From NCBI RefSeq assembly GCF_030813245.1, contig NZ_JAUSUA010000001.1:744001-808000 (forward strand): DNA of 64,000 nucleotides, written 5' to 3'. The notes under the pieces were generated by a model, which did not search any database, was not told the DNA's origin, and was given only the letters and a program-made list of their open reading frames with translations. Both the position numbers and the translations under genes were made by a program. This DNA comes from Alkalicoccobacillus murimartini. GTDB taxonomy: Bacteria > Bacillota > Bacilli > Bacillales > Bacillaceae_D. Shown one piece after another: positions 55,699-64,000 of the stretch (within the stretch, counting starts at the first letter, position 1; each line of letters starts with the position of its first letter).

Positions 55699-57129
55699 AT
55701 GGATGACACGATTCATTTTACTTCTGAATCAGAATACAACAAACAACTGTTGGTGACCTTTTTTTCCAATCAATCAGATTTTGGTCAAAGAGACCTTTAC
55801 ATGACGGAACTGGATATGAGCTGTACCTTATTTTTTCTGAAATCGAGAACGGACTTCACCACACTCATGCAATTCATGCAAAAAATCGAGCGATTAACAC
55901 CCTCTTTGTTTCAGGATTTCTCTCAAAAAGACGTAGTAGTGAAATCTCTTGAGACCTTTTCATATCAATCATCTTATCTTCTCTCCGATACCGTAGACTT
56001 TATCTTTGAAGGGAAAGCCATCCTGCTGCTCGAAAATCATGCTGAGGTTTTTATTCTTGATACTGCACGAAACATAAAACGTAGCATTGAAGATTCATCA
56101 AGTGAAAAAGTGATACGTGGACCTAAGTTATCATTTATAGAAAGCATTATTGACAATGTCGGGATCGTTCGTCAGCTGACTCGAGATCAAAACATTATTG
56201 TGAAAGACCATCATATTAACGTGCAGAACAACGATAAATTAATTCAATACCTCTATAACCAAAAACAAGTCAGTGATGAACTATTAAAGGAAATAGAAAA
56301 GCGATTATCCTCCATTAATACGAGTAATTTAGAAGATTCAGGAATGCTCGAAGAATTAATTGAAGATAACCCGATGTCACCATTTCCTCAAATTCAAAAC
56401 ACAGAACGACCGGACAGAGTGATTGCAGCAATTAATGAAGGGCGCGTGGCGATGTTTATAGATGGTTCGCCTTTTGCCCTAATCATGCCTACTACCTTTG
56501 ATATGTTACTTCAATCTCCAGATGATTATTATGAACGATGGCTCGCGGGAAGTTTCTTGCGGGTTTTACGTTACTTGTCCATTTTCATCACACTTTTTCT
56601 CTCGGCATTCTATATTTCCATGGTGTCTTTTAGCCAAGGCTTATTACCAACTGAGCTTGCTATAACCATTGCAAGCACAAGACAAAACGTACCTTTCCCT
56701 CCATTTATAGAAGCGATCATTATGGAGATAACCATTGAATTATTACGAGAGGCTGGTATTCGACTCCCTACTCCACTTGGACAAACCATTGGACTAGTTG
56801 GAGGGGTCATTATTGGTCAAGCCGCAGTTGAAGCCAATCTTGTTAGTTCGTTGATGGTCATTATCATTGCTTTAACAACAATTACGTCATTTACTGTTCC
56901 ACAATATAGTTTTGGACTTTCTTTTCGAATGCTTCGTTTTGGAGCGATGATCTCTGCAGCTATATTTGGCTTGTTTGGGACAGTCTGTTTCTTTATTTGG
57001 GTAAGTATTCACCTATCCAACCTGAAAAGCTTTGGTACTAGCTACTTTTCCCTACAGTTCTCGTTTTCTAGAAAGAAATTCCTTGATTTGTTCATTCGAT
57101 TACCGAAAAGAGTAAAATCGGCCCAATAA
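55699..57129 (+). CDS. Spore germinant receptor subunit A (GerAA/GerKA family)
   Basis: Inner-membrane subunit of 476 residues, the size of GerA-family A proteins. A hydrophilic N-terminal domain of about 280 residues is followed by five to six helices. Family segments are VKDHHINVQNNDKLIQYLYN, DRVIAAINEGRVAMFIDGSPFAL and ITIELLREAGIRLPTPLGQTIG split over the membrane loop. With the B and C subunits it senses nutrients and triggers spore germination. A GAGAGAAGAAGGTG ribosome binding site precedes the ATG. Ligand specificity cannot be inferred. Confidence 0.93.
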   Translation: MDDTIHFTSESEYNKQLLVTFFSNQSDFGQRDLYMTELDMSCTLFFLKSRTDFTTLMQFMQKIERLTPSLFQDFSQKDVVVKSLETFSYQSSYLLSDTVDFIFEGKAILLLENHAEVFILDTARNIKRSIEDSSSEKVIRGPKLSFIESIIDNVGIVRQLTRDQNIIVKDHHINVQNNDKLIQYLYNQKQVSDELLKEIEKRLSSINTSNLEDSGMLEELIEDNPMSPFPQIQNTERPDRVIAAINEGRVAMFIDGSPFALIMPTTFDMLLQSPDDYYERWLAGSFLRVLRYLSIFITLFLSAFYISMVSFSQGLLPTELAITIASTRQNVPFPPFIEAIIMEITIELLREAGIRLPTPLGQTIGLVGGVIIGQAAVEANLVSSLMVIIIALTTITSFTVPQYSFGLSFRMLRFGAMISAAIFGLFGTVCFFIWVSIHLSNLKSFGTSYFSLQFSFSRKKFLDLFIRLPKRVKSAQ

Positions 57130-57141
57130 GGAGGGTAAAGC

Positions 57142-58233
57142 GTGGAACAGAAAATCGATCCAATTTCTACTTATCAGTTAACCATCCTAATTATTAACTG
57201 CATGCTTGGCGTTGGTTTTCTTGTTCTGCCTAGAAAAGTTACCATTGTGCTTGATTCTCCTGATGGATGGATTTCCCTTCTTTTTTCCGGTGGGGTCATA
57301 CTGATCGCGGTCCTGCTTCTGTTTTATTACTTTTCCAAACATAACGTCAAAGACATTGTTGAATATAGCCAATTGGCCTTTGGGAATTGGTTGTCCAAAA
57401 TCCTTTGTGTATTGCTAGTCGTCTATTTTGTTGCAATTGCTGGTTATGAAGCGGTTGCCATGAGTGAAATGGTTCGATTTTTCCTACTTGAAACGACTCC
57501 GCAAATGCTTGTTGTATTTATTATCCTAGTATTGGCTGCCTACCTCGCAAGTAGTCCAGTTAACACATTGATTCGAATTTGTGTATTTTTTCTTCCTTTC
57601 TGTTTAGTTGTTGTGTTCTTTATCTTTCTATCTGGTGCGAAGGAAGTAAATATAAACAACCTTCTTCCAATCTTAGAGACTGGTTTTGACCCATTTACAA
57701 AAGGTTTTTTTAGTACAAGTCTTTCCTACCTAGGTCTTGAATCTTTGTTGATCTTTACGGCTTTTACTTCTGCTAAAACAAAAAAGGTCAGAGCCGCTAT
57801 CACTGGTGTTGCGTTTACATCTATTCTCTATGCGATCACGTATATCATTGTAGTTGGAACGTTAAGTTATCAAGAAGTAAAAACACTAACATGGCCGACT
57901 ATTTCTTTTATTCAAACCTTTACAATTCATGGAATTTTTCTTGAAAGACTAGATTCGTTTTTATTATCAACATGGATTTTACAATTCTTTACGATTTGTG
58001 CAATCAATTTATTTAATGCATGCTACATCATGGAAAAAACATTCTCAGTCAAACCATTTAAAACCTGTTTTGTTCTTGTACCACTTGCTTATCTTGTTGC
58101 ATATATTCCGCGAGATTCTACTGAAATTGTTATCCTTGGAAATATCGTTGACCGAAGTGGCTTGTTTCTTTTAATGGTTCTACCTTTCCTCTGTTTTGTT
58201 ACGGTTATGATTAAAAAGAAGGTGACAGCATGA
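57142..58233 (+). CDS. Spore germinant receptor subunit B (GerAB/GerKB family)
   Basis: Ten-helix membrane protein of 363 residues of the amino acid-polyamine-cation superfamily, the germinant-binding subunit. Family features are the N-terminal ISTYQLTILIINCMLGVGFL, the loop YSQLAFGNWLSKI and SLSYLGLESLLIFTAF. GTG start at 57142 with GGAGGG upstream, 12 bases after the A subunit. It overlaps the C subunit gene by four bases. Confidence 0.93.
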   Translation: MEQKIDPISTYQLTILIINCMLGVGFLVLPRKVTIVLDSPDGWISLLFSGGVILIAVLLLFYYFSKHNVKDIVEYSQLAFGNWLSKILCVLLVVYFVAIAGYEAVAMSEMVRFFLLETTPQMLVVFIILVLAAYLASSPVNTLIRICVFFLPFCLVVVFFIFLSGAKEVNINNLLPILETGFDPFTKGFFSTSLSYLGLESLLIFTAFTSAKTKKVRAAITGVAFTSILYAITYIIVVGTLSYQEVKTLTWPTISFIQTFTIHGIFLERLDSFLLSTWILQFFTICAINLFNACYIMEKTFSVKPFKTCFVLVPLAYLVAYIPRDSTEIVILGNIVDRSGLFLLMVLPFLCFVTVMIKKKVTA

Positions 58234-59360
58234 AAAAACTCAGGTTCATCTTACTTCTCTTTTGTACACTCACTCTTAGTGGTTGTTGGGACAGCAGGAG
58301 CATTGAAGATATTTCTCTTGTTATTGGTGTTGGTGTAGATATTAGTGAAAGTGGGGAGTATATTTCTCTGGGTCACCAGATTATTGTTCCTCCAAGTAAT
58401 AGCGGTGACAGCTCACAAAGCTCTAGCTTCAAAAACATATATACTACTGGTCAAACGGTTCATAATGCCATTCGTAATGTGGCCCTTCGTGATAATTCCG
58501 TGATAAGTGATCACCAACGCATATTAATTATTCGCAAGGACGTATTACGTAAATGGACGATGGATGAAGTCATTAATCAAATGATTAAGGATGACCGAAC
58601 TCGTCGTAGTTTATTTGTATTTATAACGGATGAGCCCATTAAAAAGATATTAGGAACGAGTGACTCAGGTGAAATTCCATCTAATCAACTCTATGATTTA
58701 ATTGATAATAGAGGAAAGTCCACAAAGATCCTTCCTGAAGTATCACTAGGAAAGCTATCTTCCAACCTACAAAAAAACGTAAGCTTTGCTCTTCAAGATG
58801 TACAAATCATTAATAATCGTCTCGCTTTATCCGGTGGAGGTGTCATTAAGAATGGAATGATCCTTGATGAAGAGTTATCTATTGACGATATAGCTACCCT
58901 AGATTGGTTAACAGGTGAAGTCGAAGGTGGGATTCTCTCGACGCGCTTAGACAATATGCCGTTGGCGTTTGAGATTCTTGAAGAAGTGAAGGTTAAGGTG
59001 AAAACATCTATAGAAAACGACCAAGTTCTAATCGACGTTCAAGCAGAGACATCTGGGCGAATATCAGAAGATTGGAATGAACAAGAAGATTCCTTTACAG
59101 ATAAATACAATGAACAAAGGAGAAAAGCAATAGAAAAAGAAATTGAAAATCGAGTCAATCACTTGATCGAAAAATTACAAAATGAGATACAGGCGGACGT
59201 GACTGGTTTTGCAGAGTATATGAGAGTTCAACAGCCTGCGTTTTGGAGACAACACAAGGATCAGTGGGACCAGTATTTTTCCGAAGCTGAGATTTCATAC
59301 TCGATTTCCGCAATAATTGAAGATTTCGGCACGAAAGGTTCAACGAAAAAGTTGCAATAA
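58230..59360 (+). CDS. Spore germinant receptor subunit C lipoprotein (GerAC/GerKC family)
   Basis: Lipoprotein of 376 residues. The lipobox LSGC (Cys19) is followed by WDSRSIEDISLVIGVGVD, the typical GerC start. The three-domain body ends in a long helix (KAIEKEIENRVNHLIEKLQ) and PAFWRQHKDQWDQYF, as in other C subunits. It is attached to the outer leaflet of the spore inner membrane and completes the receptor. Last gene of the ger operon. Confidence 0.93.
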   Translation: MKKLRFILLLFCTLTLSGCWDSRSIEDISLVIGVGVDISESGEYISLGHQIIVPPSNSGDSSQSSSFKNIYTTGQTVHNAIRNVALRDNSVISDHQRILIIRKDVLRKWTMDEVINQMIKDDRTRRSLFVFITDEPIKKILGTSDSGEIPSNQLYDLIDNRGKSTKILPEVSLGKLSSNLQKNVSFALQDVQIINNRLALSGGGVIKNGMILDEELSIDDIATLDWLTGEVEGGILSTRLDNMPLAFEILEEVKVKVKTSIENDQVLIDVQAETSGRISEDWNEQEDSFTDKYNEQRRKAIEKEIENRVNHLIEKLQNEIQADVTGFAEYMRVQQPAFWRQHKDQWDQYFSEAEISYSISAIIEDFGTKGSTKKLQ

Positions 59361-59417
59361 GAACACATTAGATTATGGTATGATGGGGTCTAACTTGTTT
59401 TAGGAGGAAGACGCATA

Positions 59418-59720
59418 ATGGAACCATCAGAACGTGAAGACTTTATTATCCAAAAATATAAACAAGAAGAGCAGCTTATGATTCTTCTATTTGCTCAGTG
59501 GTGTGTGAATCATGACCTTGACCCCGCTGCTATTTACAAAAAAGCCTTTCCTGCTCAAACCAAAAATCAACAACTTACTGAAGCAGTAGAACAAACACTC
59601 CCTAAATCTGAGGCAGATGAGATCCCTCTCCCTTCTCTTTTAGAAGTGTTATCTTGGTTTGAACAGGATGAGTTGGCTTTTATCGTATCTGAGGAAGCAA
59701 ACCAATTAGAGAAACGTTAA
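59418..59720 (+). CDS. Hypothetical protein, 100 residues
   Basis: Soluble, acidic, helical protein. The conserved-looking parts are MILLFAQWCVNHDLDPAAIYKKAFP and LLEVLSWFEQDELAFIVSEEA. No signal or membrane segment and no family recognised. TTAGGAGGAAG precedes the ATG. It overlaps the end of the convergent luciferase-like gene by four bases. Confidence 0.65.
   Translation: MEPSEREDFIIQKYKQEEQLMILLFAQWCVNHDLDPAAIYKKAFPAQTKNQQLTEAVEQTLPKSEADEIPLPSLLEVLSWFEQDELAFIVSEEANQLEKR
59630..59637 (-). other. GAGAAGGG, SpoIIIE recognition-type octamer
   Basis: Minus-strand GAGAAGGG right of dif, the predicted polarity. It is inside a coding region, so chance is possible. Confidence 0.4.
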
Positions 59721-60715
59721 GAAAGCATCTCTTTTCCAAGTAATCGAAAGGATTCCTTTCGATCTTCAAATGAATGAACGTTTGTTAAAAGCATGCACTC
59801 ATCTGTGTCATATTCCGTAGCTAGCTTAAAGAGGTCTTGTTTGACCTCATCAGGTGTACCGATGAGTTGCTTTTGCTCTAATTCCCGCATTTTATCTTCT
59901 TCATCCGTGGTGAGGGGATAGCTTTTTGCATGATCTTTGCTAGGTAACCCGTCTAATCCTTCTCCCTTAGCTCGTTCAATCGACCAAATGTAGCCACTTC
60001 TCGCGATTTCTTTTGCCTTCTGATTGGATTCTGCACAAACAATCGATACAGCTAACATTAATCTAGGTTCTTGATTCTGTTTTGTTGGTTGAAAATGTTC
60101 TTTATATGCTTTAGCTGCTTTTTGACTAGATTCCTTATTCATAAAATGACCAACTGCATAAGGAAGACCATGTGAAGCGGCTAGCTTTGCACTTTTGATA
60201 CTTGTTCCGAGGATCCAAGGAACAGGAGGCTTAATAGGCACTGGAGCTGCTTTTAAAGAATGATAAGAATGCCCTTCAGGGAAGTCATTTTGAATAAAGT
60301 GCAGAAGTTCTTCTACTTTTTTTGGCATATCATAAATCGCTTGAAGCATATTAGGTGTTAAGGCTTGAGATGCCTCAGCTGACCCGCCTGGAGAGCGCCC
60401 AACCCCAATATCCACGCGATCTGGATACATCGTCGCAAGGACGTTATAGGTTTCAGCCACTCGATATGGCTGATAGTTCGGTAATAGCACCGCACCTGCG
60501 CCAATACGAATTTGACGTGTAAAAGCTCCGATTATGCCTAACAAGACTTCTGGCGCTGGACAAGCAAGCCCGGGCAGATCATGGTGTTCAGCAATCCAAT
60601 AACGAGTGAATCCCCACTCATCAGCAAAAATTGCCAGCTGTTTTGTCTCTTCGATCGCATCTTTAGCAGAGCGCCCCCGCGAAATGACAACTTGATCCAG
60701 TATACTAAGCTTCAT
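59717..60715 (-). CDS. Luciferase-like (LLM, MsnO8-type) flavin oxidoreductase
   Basis: Oxidoreductase of 332 residues with the bacterial-luciferase TIM barrel. Motifs are LAIFADEWGFTRYWIAEHHD, IRIGAGAVLLPNYQPYRVAE and RVDIGVGRSPGG, diagnostic of the MsnO8 subgroup; the C-terminal helical cap has the LIGTPDEVKQDL segment. It should use FMNH2 from a separate reductase; substrate unknown. The next gene upstream on the same strand is a paralogue, with a terminator between them. Confidence 0.9.
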   Translation of the reverse strand: MKLSILDQVVISRGRSAKDAIEETKQLAIFADEWGFTRYWIAEHHDLPGLACPAPEVLLGIIGAFTRQIRIGAGAVLLPNYQPYRVAETYNVLATMYPDRVDIGVGRSPGGSAEASQALTPNMLQAIYDMPKKVEELLHFIQNDFPEGHSYHSLKAAPVPIKPPVPWILGTSIKSAKLAASHGLPYAVGHFMNKESSQKAAKAYKEHFQPTKQNQEPRLMLAVSIVCAESNQKAKEIARSGYIWSIERAKGEGLDGLPSKDHAKSYPLTTDEEDKMRELEQKQLIGTPDEVKQDLFKLATEYDTDECMLLTNVHSFEDRKESFRLLGKEMLS

Positions 60716-60736
60716 AGAATAAATCCTTTCAGTAGA

Positions 60737-60764
60737 AAAGCCATGACAAATTGGCCATGGCTTT
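60737..60764 (-). terminator. Terminator between the two luciferase-like genes
   Basis: AAAGCCATG (60737-60745) pairs with CATGGCTTT (60756-60764); T-rich on both sides. Confidence 0.75.
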
Positions 60765-60802
60765 CGTTTTTTATCCCGCTCTGAACGAGCAGCTACTCAT
60801 TT

Positions 60803-61825
60803 TCAAGTTAACAACTCTGCTACAATTTCATGTGAACGTACACGCGCATCGTTGTCAAAAGCATCCGATGAAATAATCACTTCATCTGCCTTCGTTTCAT
60901 CTATAAAGGCACCCAACTGTTGCTTAATTGTTTCTGGAGAGCCTGTCATATAGGAGCTTGCTCCTCGATTGCGCTCAAGTGCAGCAATCTCACCTGGTGC
61001 ATAATGATCAGCTAGATTCTTAACCGGTGGTTTGAATTGACCTGGTTTGCCACGCATTAGATCAAGCATTTGCTGCTTACGTGAGGTTGATAAATACTCT
61101 GCTTCCTCATCTGTGTCAGCTGCTACTAAACTAACACCAAGCATAATGTGTGGTTTAGATAACGTTTCAGATGGCTCAAACCGACTACGATACAAATCAA
61201 TCGCCTGATGCATATAATCAGGAGCAAAATGCGATGCAAATGAAAATGGAAGACCCCTTTGAGCCGCAAGTCTAGCACTAAAGCCACTCGAACCAAGGAG
61301 CCAGATCGGTACATCCTGTCCTACTCCTGGGTACGCCTTAACGCCTGTAGAAGCTTCTTCACTCAAATAGGCTTCCAGCTCTTCAACTAAATCAGGAAAA
61401 TCATCACCATTACTAAATAATGTCCGACGCAGAGCTCGAGCCGTCAATTGATCACTTCCTGGTGCGCGACCAAGACCAAGATCAATTCTCCCTGGGTGAA
61501 GAGCATCAAGTGTCCCAAATTGCTCCGCAATCATGAGCGGTGCGTGGTTAGGAAGCATGATACCGCCTGAACCGACACGAATATGTTTTGTTCCCTGTGC
61601 AATATGATTAATAATAATCGACGTAGCGGACGATCCAATGCCTGGCATATTATGATGCTCAGCTAACCAATAGCGATTAAATCCCCAATCATCAGCCTTT
61701 TGAGCAAGATCTAAGCTTCGTTTAAATGTTTCTGACGCATTTGACCCTTGTGTAATCGGAGCCAAATCAAGTACAGAAAGTGGTGTGTCCTTAAAGCGTT
61801 TTGTTTGTTTATGTGTTAATTCCAT
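60803..61825 (-). CDS. Luciferase-like (LLM) flavin oxidoreductase, second copy
   Basis: Protein of 340 residues, a paralogue of the downstream gene. It has [40 protein letters not shown] and [14 protein letters not shown]. The family is B. subtilis YvbT/YwcH-like. The start is ATG 61825, nine bases after AAAGGTAG; the ATG at 61834 abuts that site. Substrate unknown. Confidence 0.9.
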   Translation of the reverse strand: MELTHKQTKRFKDTPLSVLDLAPITQGSNASETFKRSLDLAQKADDWGFNRYWLAEHHNMPGIGSSATSIIINHIAQGTKHIRVGSGGIMLPNHAPLMIAEQFGTLDALHPGRIDLGLGRAPGSDQLTARALRRTLFSNGDDFPDLVEELEAYLSEEASTGVKAYPGVGQDVPIWLLGSSGFSARLAAQRGLPFSFASHFAPDYMHQAIDLYRSRFEPSETLSKPHIMLGVSLVAADTDEEAEYLSTSRKQQMLDLMRGKPGQFKPPVKNLADHYAPGEIAALERNRGASSYMTGSPETIKQQLGAFIDETKADEVIISSDAFDNDARVRSHEIVAELLT

Positions 61826-61890
61826 GTTTGTCATCTACCTTTCTCAATCCAATACATGCACCTATTGTAAAGAGTAAGGAAGTGCAATGT

Positions 61891-62481
61891 CTATTTTTCT
61901 GCCTGTGAGTTGAATCCACTCCGACGATTAAGGTACGTAGTAATCTCTTCATTCGAATAAGATAACTCAGCTATTCCCTTAGCAATCGTCTCTATATAGG
62001 GTTTTGCAGGAGGCGAAAATGGATCCGTTCCTACGTTGTTTGGATTTGTAAATGTCACTTTAGGATACCCCTCATCCATACCAAGATATACAACTCGACC
62101 ATACCATCCATCATCTAACGTAACCGAGCCCTTTTCAATTAATTCATCAAACGATAAACCAGACGCATCCGCTTGATTCTCCTGCTCCACCACATCAACA
62201 AATTGCTCAAATGTAATCAAATATTGACGCGCAATCGTTTGCTCACGCGTATCCTGATCATGACCAATAAACGCAACGCCGCCTTTCCCCCACTTACTCT
62301 CATCCTTTGCGAAGTACAAAGGGTATGGCAGAGTGCAGCCACGATTATCACGCGGAAGTGTCGCATCCCGACAGCCTCTCTCCGCTTGTTTAGAACCGAT
62401 TGGAACGCCACCTTTAATATAACAATGAAAACGTTCCTCCATTAAATTGGATCCGTAACTTACATACCACACTAAATTCAT
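61891..62481 (-). CDS. Gamma-glutamylcyclotransferase-like fold protein
   Basis: Protein of 196 residues that begins VWYVSYGSNLMEERF, the YGSN motif that forms the substrate loop of gamma-glutamylcyclotransferase-like (AIG2-type) enzymes. The segments KGGVAFIG and TIARQYLITFEQF follow. The catalytic Glu of true cyclotransferases cannot be placed with confidence, so the reaction is open. GGCGGTAAC precedes the ATG at 62481. Monocistronic. Confidence 0.65.
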   Translation of the reverse strand: MNLVWYVSYGSNLMEERFHCYIKGGVPIGSKQAERGCRDATLPRDNRGCTLPYPLYFAKDESKWGKGGVAFIGHDQDTREQTIARQYLITFEQFVDVVEQENQADASGLSFDELIEKGSVTLDDGWYGRVVYLGMDEGYPKVTFTNPNNVGTDPFSPPAKPYIETIAKGIAELSYSNEEITTYLNRRSGFNSQAEK

Positions 62482-62672
62482 GTTACCGCCTCTTTCTATT
62501 GAACCGTACTAGTTAAATACGTTGATTATTATACTATTTGAGGTGAAGCTGTGTAAAACATGGTAAGTAGAGATGTTTTACGGGCTATGTAAAGGGATTT
62601 TAAGAGAGGGATTAAGTTCTATGTTTTTTCCATCTTGGTAAATTCGGTTAACCTCTGAATAAATGGATTAAA
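62482..62672. other. Intergenic region before the 61-bp repeats
   Basis: No ORF. TATACTATTT-like sequence near 62530 may be the promoter of the - strand gene. Together with the repeats, the gene-free stretch is 426 bases. Confidence 0.4.
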
Positions 62673-62815
62673 GCTCTTGCTAACAGTCCCCTCCTCTTAC
62701 TAAATCTTAATTCGTCTGGACATGACATCGATATCTCTTGCTAAAGGCTCCTTCCTCTTACCAAATCCTAGTCCGTCTGAATGCACAATCGATCGCTCTT
62801 GCTAACAGCTCATCT
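62673..62815. repeat. 61-bp tandem repeat, 2.3 copies
   Basis: CTCTTGCTAA recurs at 62674, 62735 and 62796, exactly 61 bases apart. The units share CCTCTTAC, AAATC, CGTCTG and an ATCGAT core at about 75 percent identity. No ORF runs through all copies. Confidence 0.85.
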
Positions 62816-62907
62816 TAAAGAAATTAATAAGTTACTGTAAAAAGCGAACTTCCGACCCTGACCTGGTACATTATAGGATATATAGAAAAAAAGAGGAGGA
62901 TTCTACA

Positions 62908-63258
62908 TTGGTATCAGCGAAACGTCTTTTACTACCTATGTTGTTTCTATTATTTATTTTCGGTTGTGAAAACAAAGAGAGCTCTCAAAAAGTTTCACTC
63001 GTCTCCAATGTAACATTTAAGGTCATTGATCAAGATGGTGATCCTGTTCCATTTCTTGAGATTCCTATGGATAATGATATAAGGGATGAAAGTCGAGAGA
63101 TCGGAGTATTTCTTGGAACAACGGATAGCGAAGGCATGATTTATGCAAAGGAATTAGAAGTACGAACCTATAGATTAGAATACTATAATAGATCTTTTAG
63201 TATCGATGAGCATGACGAGGGAGAAACGATAGTGATTGATTTATATTTAAATAAATAA
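62908..63258 (+). CDS. Small lipoprotein with beta-sandwich-like domain
   Basis: Predicted lipoprotein of 116 residues: signal peptide with lipobox IFGC (Cys20), then about 90 residues resembling a carboxypeptidase-regulatory/transthyretin-like sandwich (VTFKVIDQDGDPVPFLEIPM; GTTDSEGMIYAKEL; YRLEYYNRSF). TTG start at 62908 behind GAGGAGG. Function unknown. Confidence 0.72.
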   Translation: MVSAKRLLLPMLFLLFIFGCENKESSQKVSLVSNVTFKVIDQDGDPVPFLEIPMDNDIRDESREIGVFLGTTDSEGMIYAKELEVRTYRLEYYNRSFSIDEHDEGETIVIDLYLNK

Positions 63259-63335
63259 AACTTAGACTCATAGGTTGAGCACCATATGTTTTCATAATTC
63301 CTTAGTCTAAATTTATTTTAAAAAAGAATAATTTA

Positions 63336-63357
63336 AAGCCCTCCAACAGGAGAGCTT
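63336..63357 (-). terminator. Hairpin after the tiny zinc-type ORF
   Basis: AAGCCCTCC (63336-63344) pairs with GGAGAGCTT (63349-63357), one mismatch. On the minus strand it is followed by TAAATTATTCTTTTTT. Confidence 0.55.
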
Positions 63358-63478
63358 AGTTACTAATCTTTTCTCTTTTACCACAGACAATACACTCATC
63401 CGTATAATAACTATACCTATGCTTCTTTTGAAATTTACACTTAAACCATGTTTTAAGTTTCACGAGAAAGTCATCCAA
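63356..63478 (-). CDS. Possible 40-residue zinc-binding peptide
   Basis: A short minus-strand frame from TTG 63478 (or GTG 63463) to TAA at 63356 encodes a peptide with FKCKFQKKH and ECIVCGKRE, a C-x5-H-x8-C-x2-C pattern like small phage DUF1660-type zinc ribbons. A terminator-like hairpin follows the stop directly. The ribosome binding site is poor, so it may be a remnant. Confidence 0.4.
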   Translation of the reverse strand: MDDFLVKLKTWFKCKFQKKHRYSYYTDECIVCGKREKISN

Positions 63479-63871
63479 TCTTAGTTAATGCACGCATTAT
63501 CTTTTGTTTATAGATAATAGTGCATAGTTAGAAATACTAACTTTATTGGAGTTTACAATGTAAATGTTACATCCGTGTTTTATATTGATGTGAAAATTAA
63601 TAAGAATCTGTTTTTCTACCATAATGAAACTACTTTTTAGGGGATTTTCCCTGTTATTATTTTTTGTTCATTCATATGAAAACCCTCCATATGGGAGGGT
63701 TCAAACTATGCTACATTATGCCCTAGGAGAGACTCTATTAACAACTCAATGTACTTGTTTCAAAAGGCTTTTATAATAAATATGTGTATAATTTGCGTAA
63801 AAATATATGTCATAAAAACTTTGTGAAAAGGATAGCCCTTTACAAAAATAATGGGTATCCTTTTTTCAAAA
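63479..63871. other. AT-rich gene-free region at the right end
   Basis: No convincing gene. It holds a palindromic hairpin AACCCTCC...GGAGGGTT (63681-63701) whose minus-strand side ends in TTTTC, and a hairpin GGATAGCCC...GGGTATCC with a T run at 63830-63866, a likely terminator. Confidence 0.5.
63830..63866 (+). terminator. Terminator-like hairpin near the right edge
   Basis: GGATAGCCC (63830-63838, one bulged G) pairs with GGGTATCC (63853-63860), followed by TTTTTTC. It also lies just beyond the stop of the partial - strand gene. Confidence 0.65.
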
Positions 63872-64000
63872 TTAATAGCTCTTGCTCTTTATCCATTTAA
63901 TCAAAAACTTCTTCGTTTCGTCTGCAGGAAAATACCACTTTGATCCTATCTTGAATTTTGGGAATCCAGATTCATAGAGAAATTCTTTTTGGATAGTAGT
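63872..64000 (-). CDS. Excisionase-type helix-turn-helix protein, 5' end beyond window
   Basis: The minus strand is open from the edge to TAA at 63872 (42 residues visible). The sequence IQKEFLYESGFPKFKIGSKW followed by YFPADETKKFLIKWI is typical of the C-terminal half of MerR/excisionase-like HTH domains (HTH_17), where a gene-edge arginine/lysine wing (FKIGSKWYF) contacts DNA. Such genes often belong to prophages or integrative elements; together with the nearby small zinc-type ORF this hints at a mobile element to the right. Confidence 0.65.
   Translation of the reverse strand, partial: TTIQKEFLYESGFPKFKIGSKWYFPADETKKFLIKWIKSKSY

Overview
The window looks like chromosome from a low-GC, endospore-forming Bacillaceae bacterium, probably an alkali- or salt-tolerant relative of Bacillus (Alkalihalobacillus/Shouchella-like). 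Supporting features are a class B RNase P RNA, sporulation genes (cotD-like coat protein, ytvI, cwlC-like amidase, a complete gerA-type receptor operon), B. subtilis-like gene blocks (yprB-cotD-ypsA-gpsB-rnpB-ypsC; yneT-parE-parC) and transporters for compatible solutes and sodium/serine symport. No tRNA, rRNA, CRISPR array or insertion sequence was seen.

The window appears to hold the replication terminus. A near-perfect dif site lies at 34069-34096, an rtp (replication terminator protein) gene at 43.1-43.4 kb, and topoisomerase IV genes at 23.7-28.1 kb. Genes left of about 29 kb are mostly on the + strand and those right of it mostly on the - strand, as expected where two forks meet.

Layout. 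0-2 kb: phosphonate ABC importer (phnC partial, phnD). 2-12 kb: yprB, cotD, ypsA, gpsB, an RNase H-like gene, rnpB, then a TrpXYZ-like ABC importer and sstT, then ypsC. 12-20 kb: M23 peptidase, small membrane proteins, gluconokinase, CwlC-like amidase, HesB-like protein, M32 carboxypeptidase, flavodoxin-fold protein, MarC. 20-29 kb: two-gene quaternary-amine ABC importer with a fused permease/binding protein, yneT, parE-parC behind a LexA-like box, and a DksA-like protein. 29-34 kb: ytvI, motAB, a YitT protein, a lipoprotein, dif. 34-39 kb: four-gene exopolysaccharide operon (mnaA, degenerate GGDEF membrane protein, processive GT2, GH8-like lipoprotein). 39-43 kb: katG with tandem PerR/Fur-like boxes, CHRD protein, SRPBCC protein, rtp. 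43-50 kb: DrrAB-type exporter, saccharopine-dehydrogenase-like protein with divergent LuxR regulator, a trpS gene broken by a 4-bp duplication but still carrying a T-box and a leader ORF with three Trp codons, yebC. 50-56 kb: tightly packed sdpR-sdpI-methyltransferase-carotenoid desaturase operon and CIRCE-controlled htpG. 56-64 kb: gerA operon, two luciferase-like oxidoreductases, a GGCT-like protein, a 61-bp tandem repeat, a small lipoprotein, a possible tiny zinc-binding peptide and a partial excisionase-type gene at the right edge.

The strongest leads are the tandem T-box/Trp-Trp-Trp leader in front of the disrupted trpS, the compact polysaccharide operon with a putative c-di-GMP sensor, the pigment operon controlled by SdpR-like tandem operators, and the terminus landmarks. 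All functions are read from sequence and remembered family features; no database search was run.
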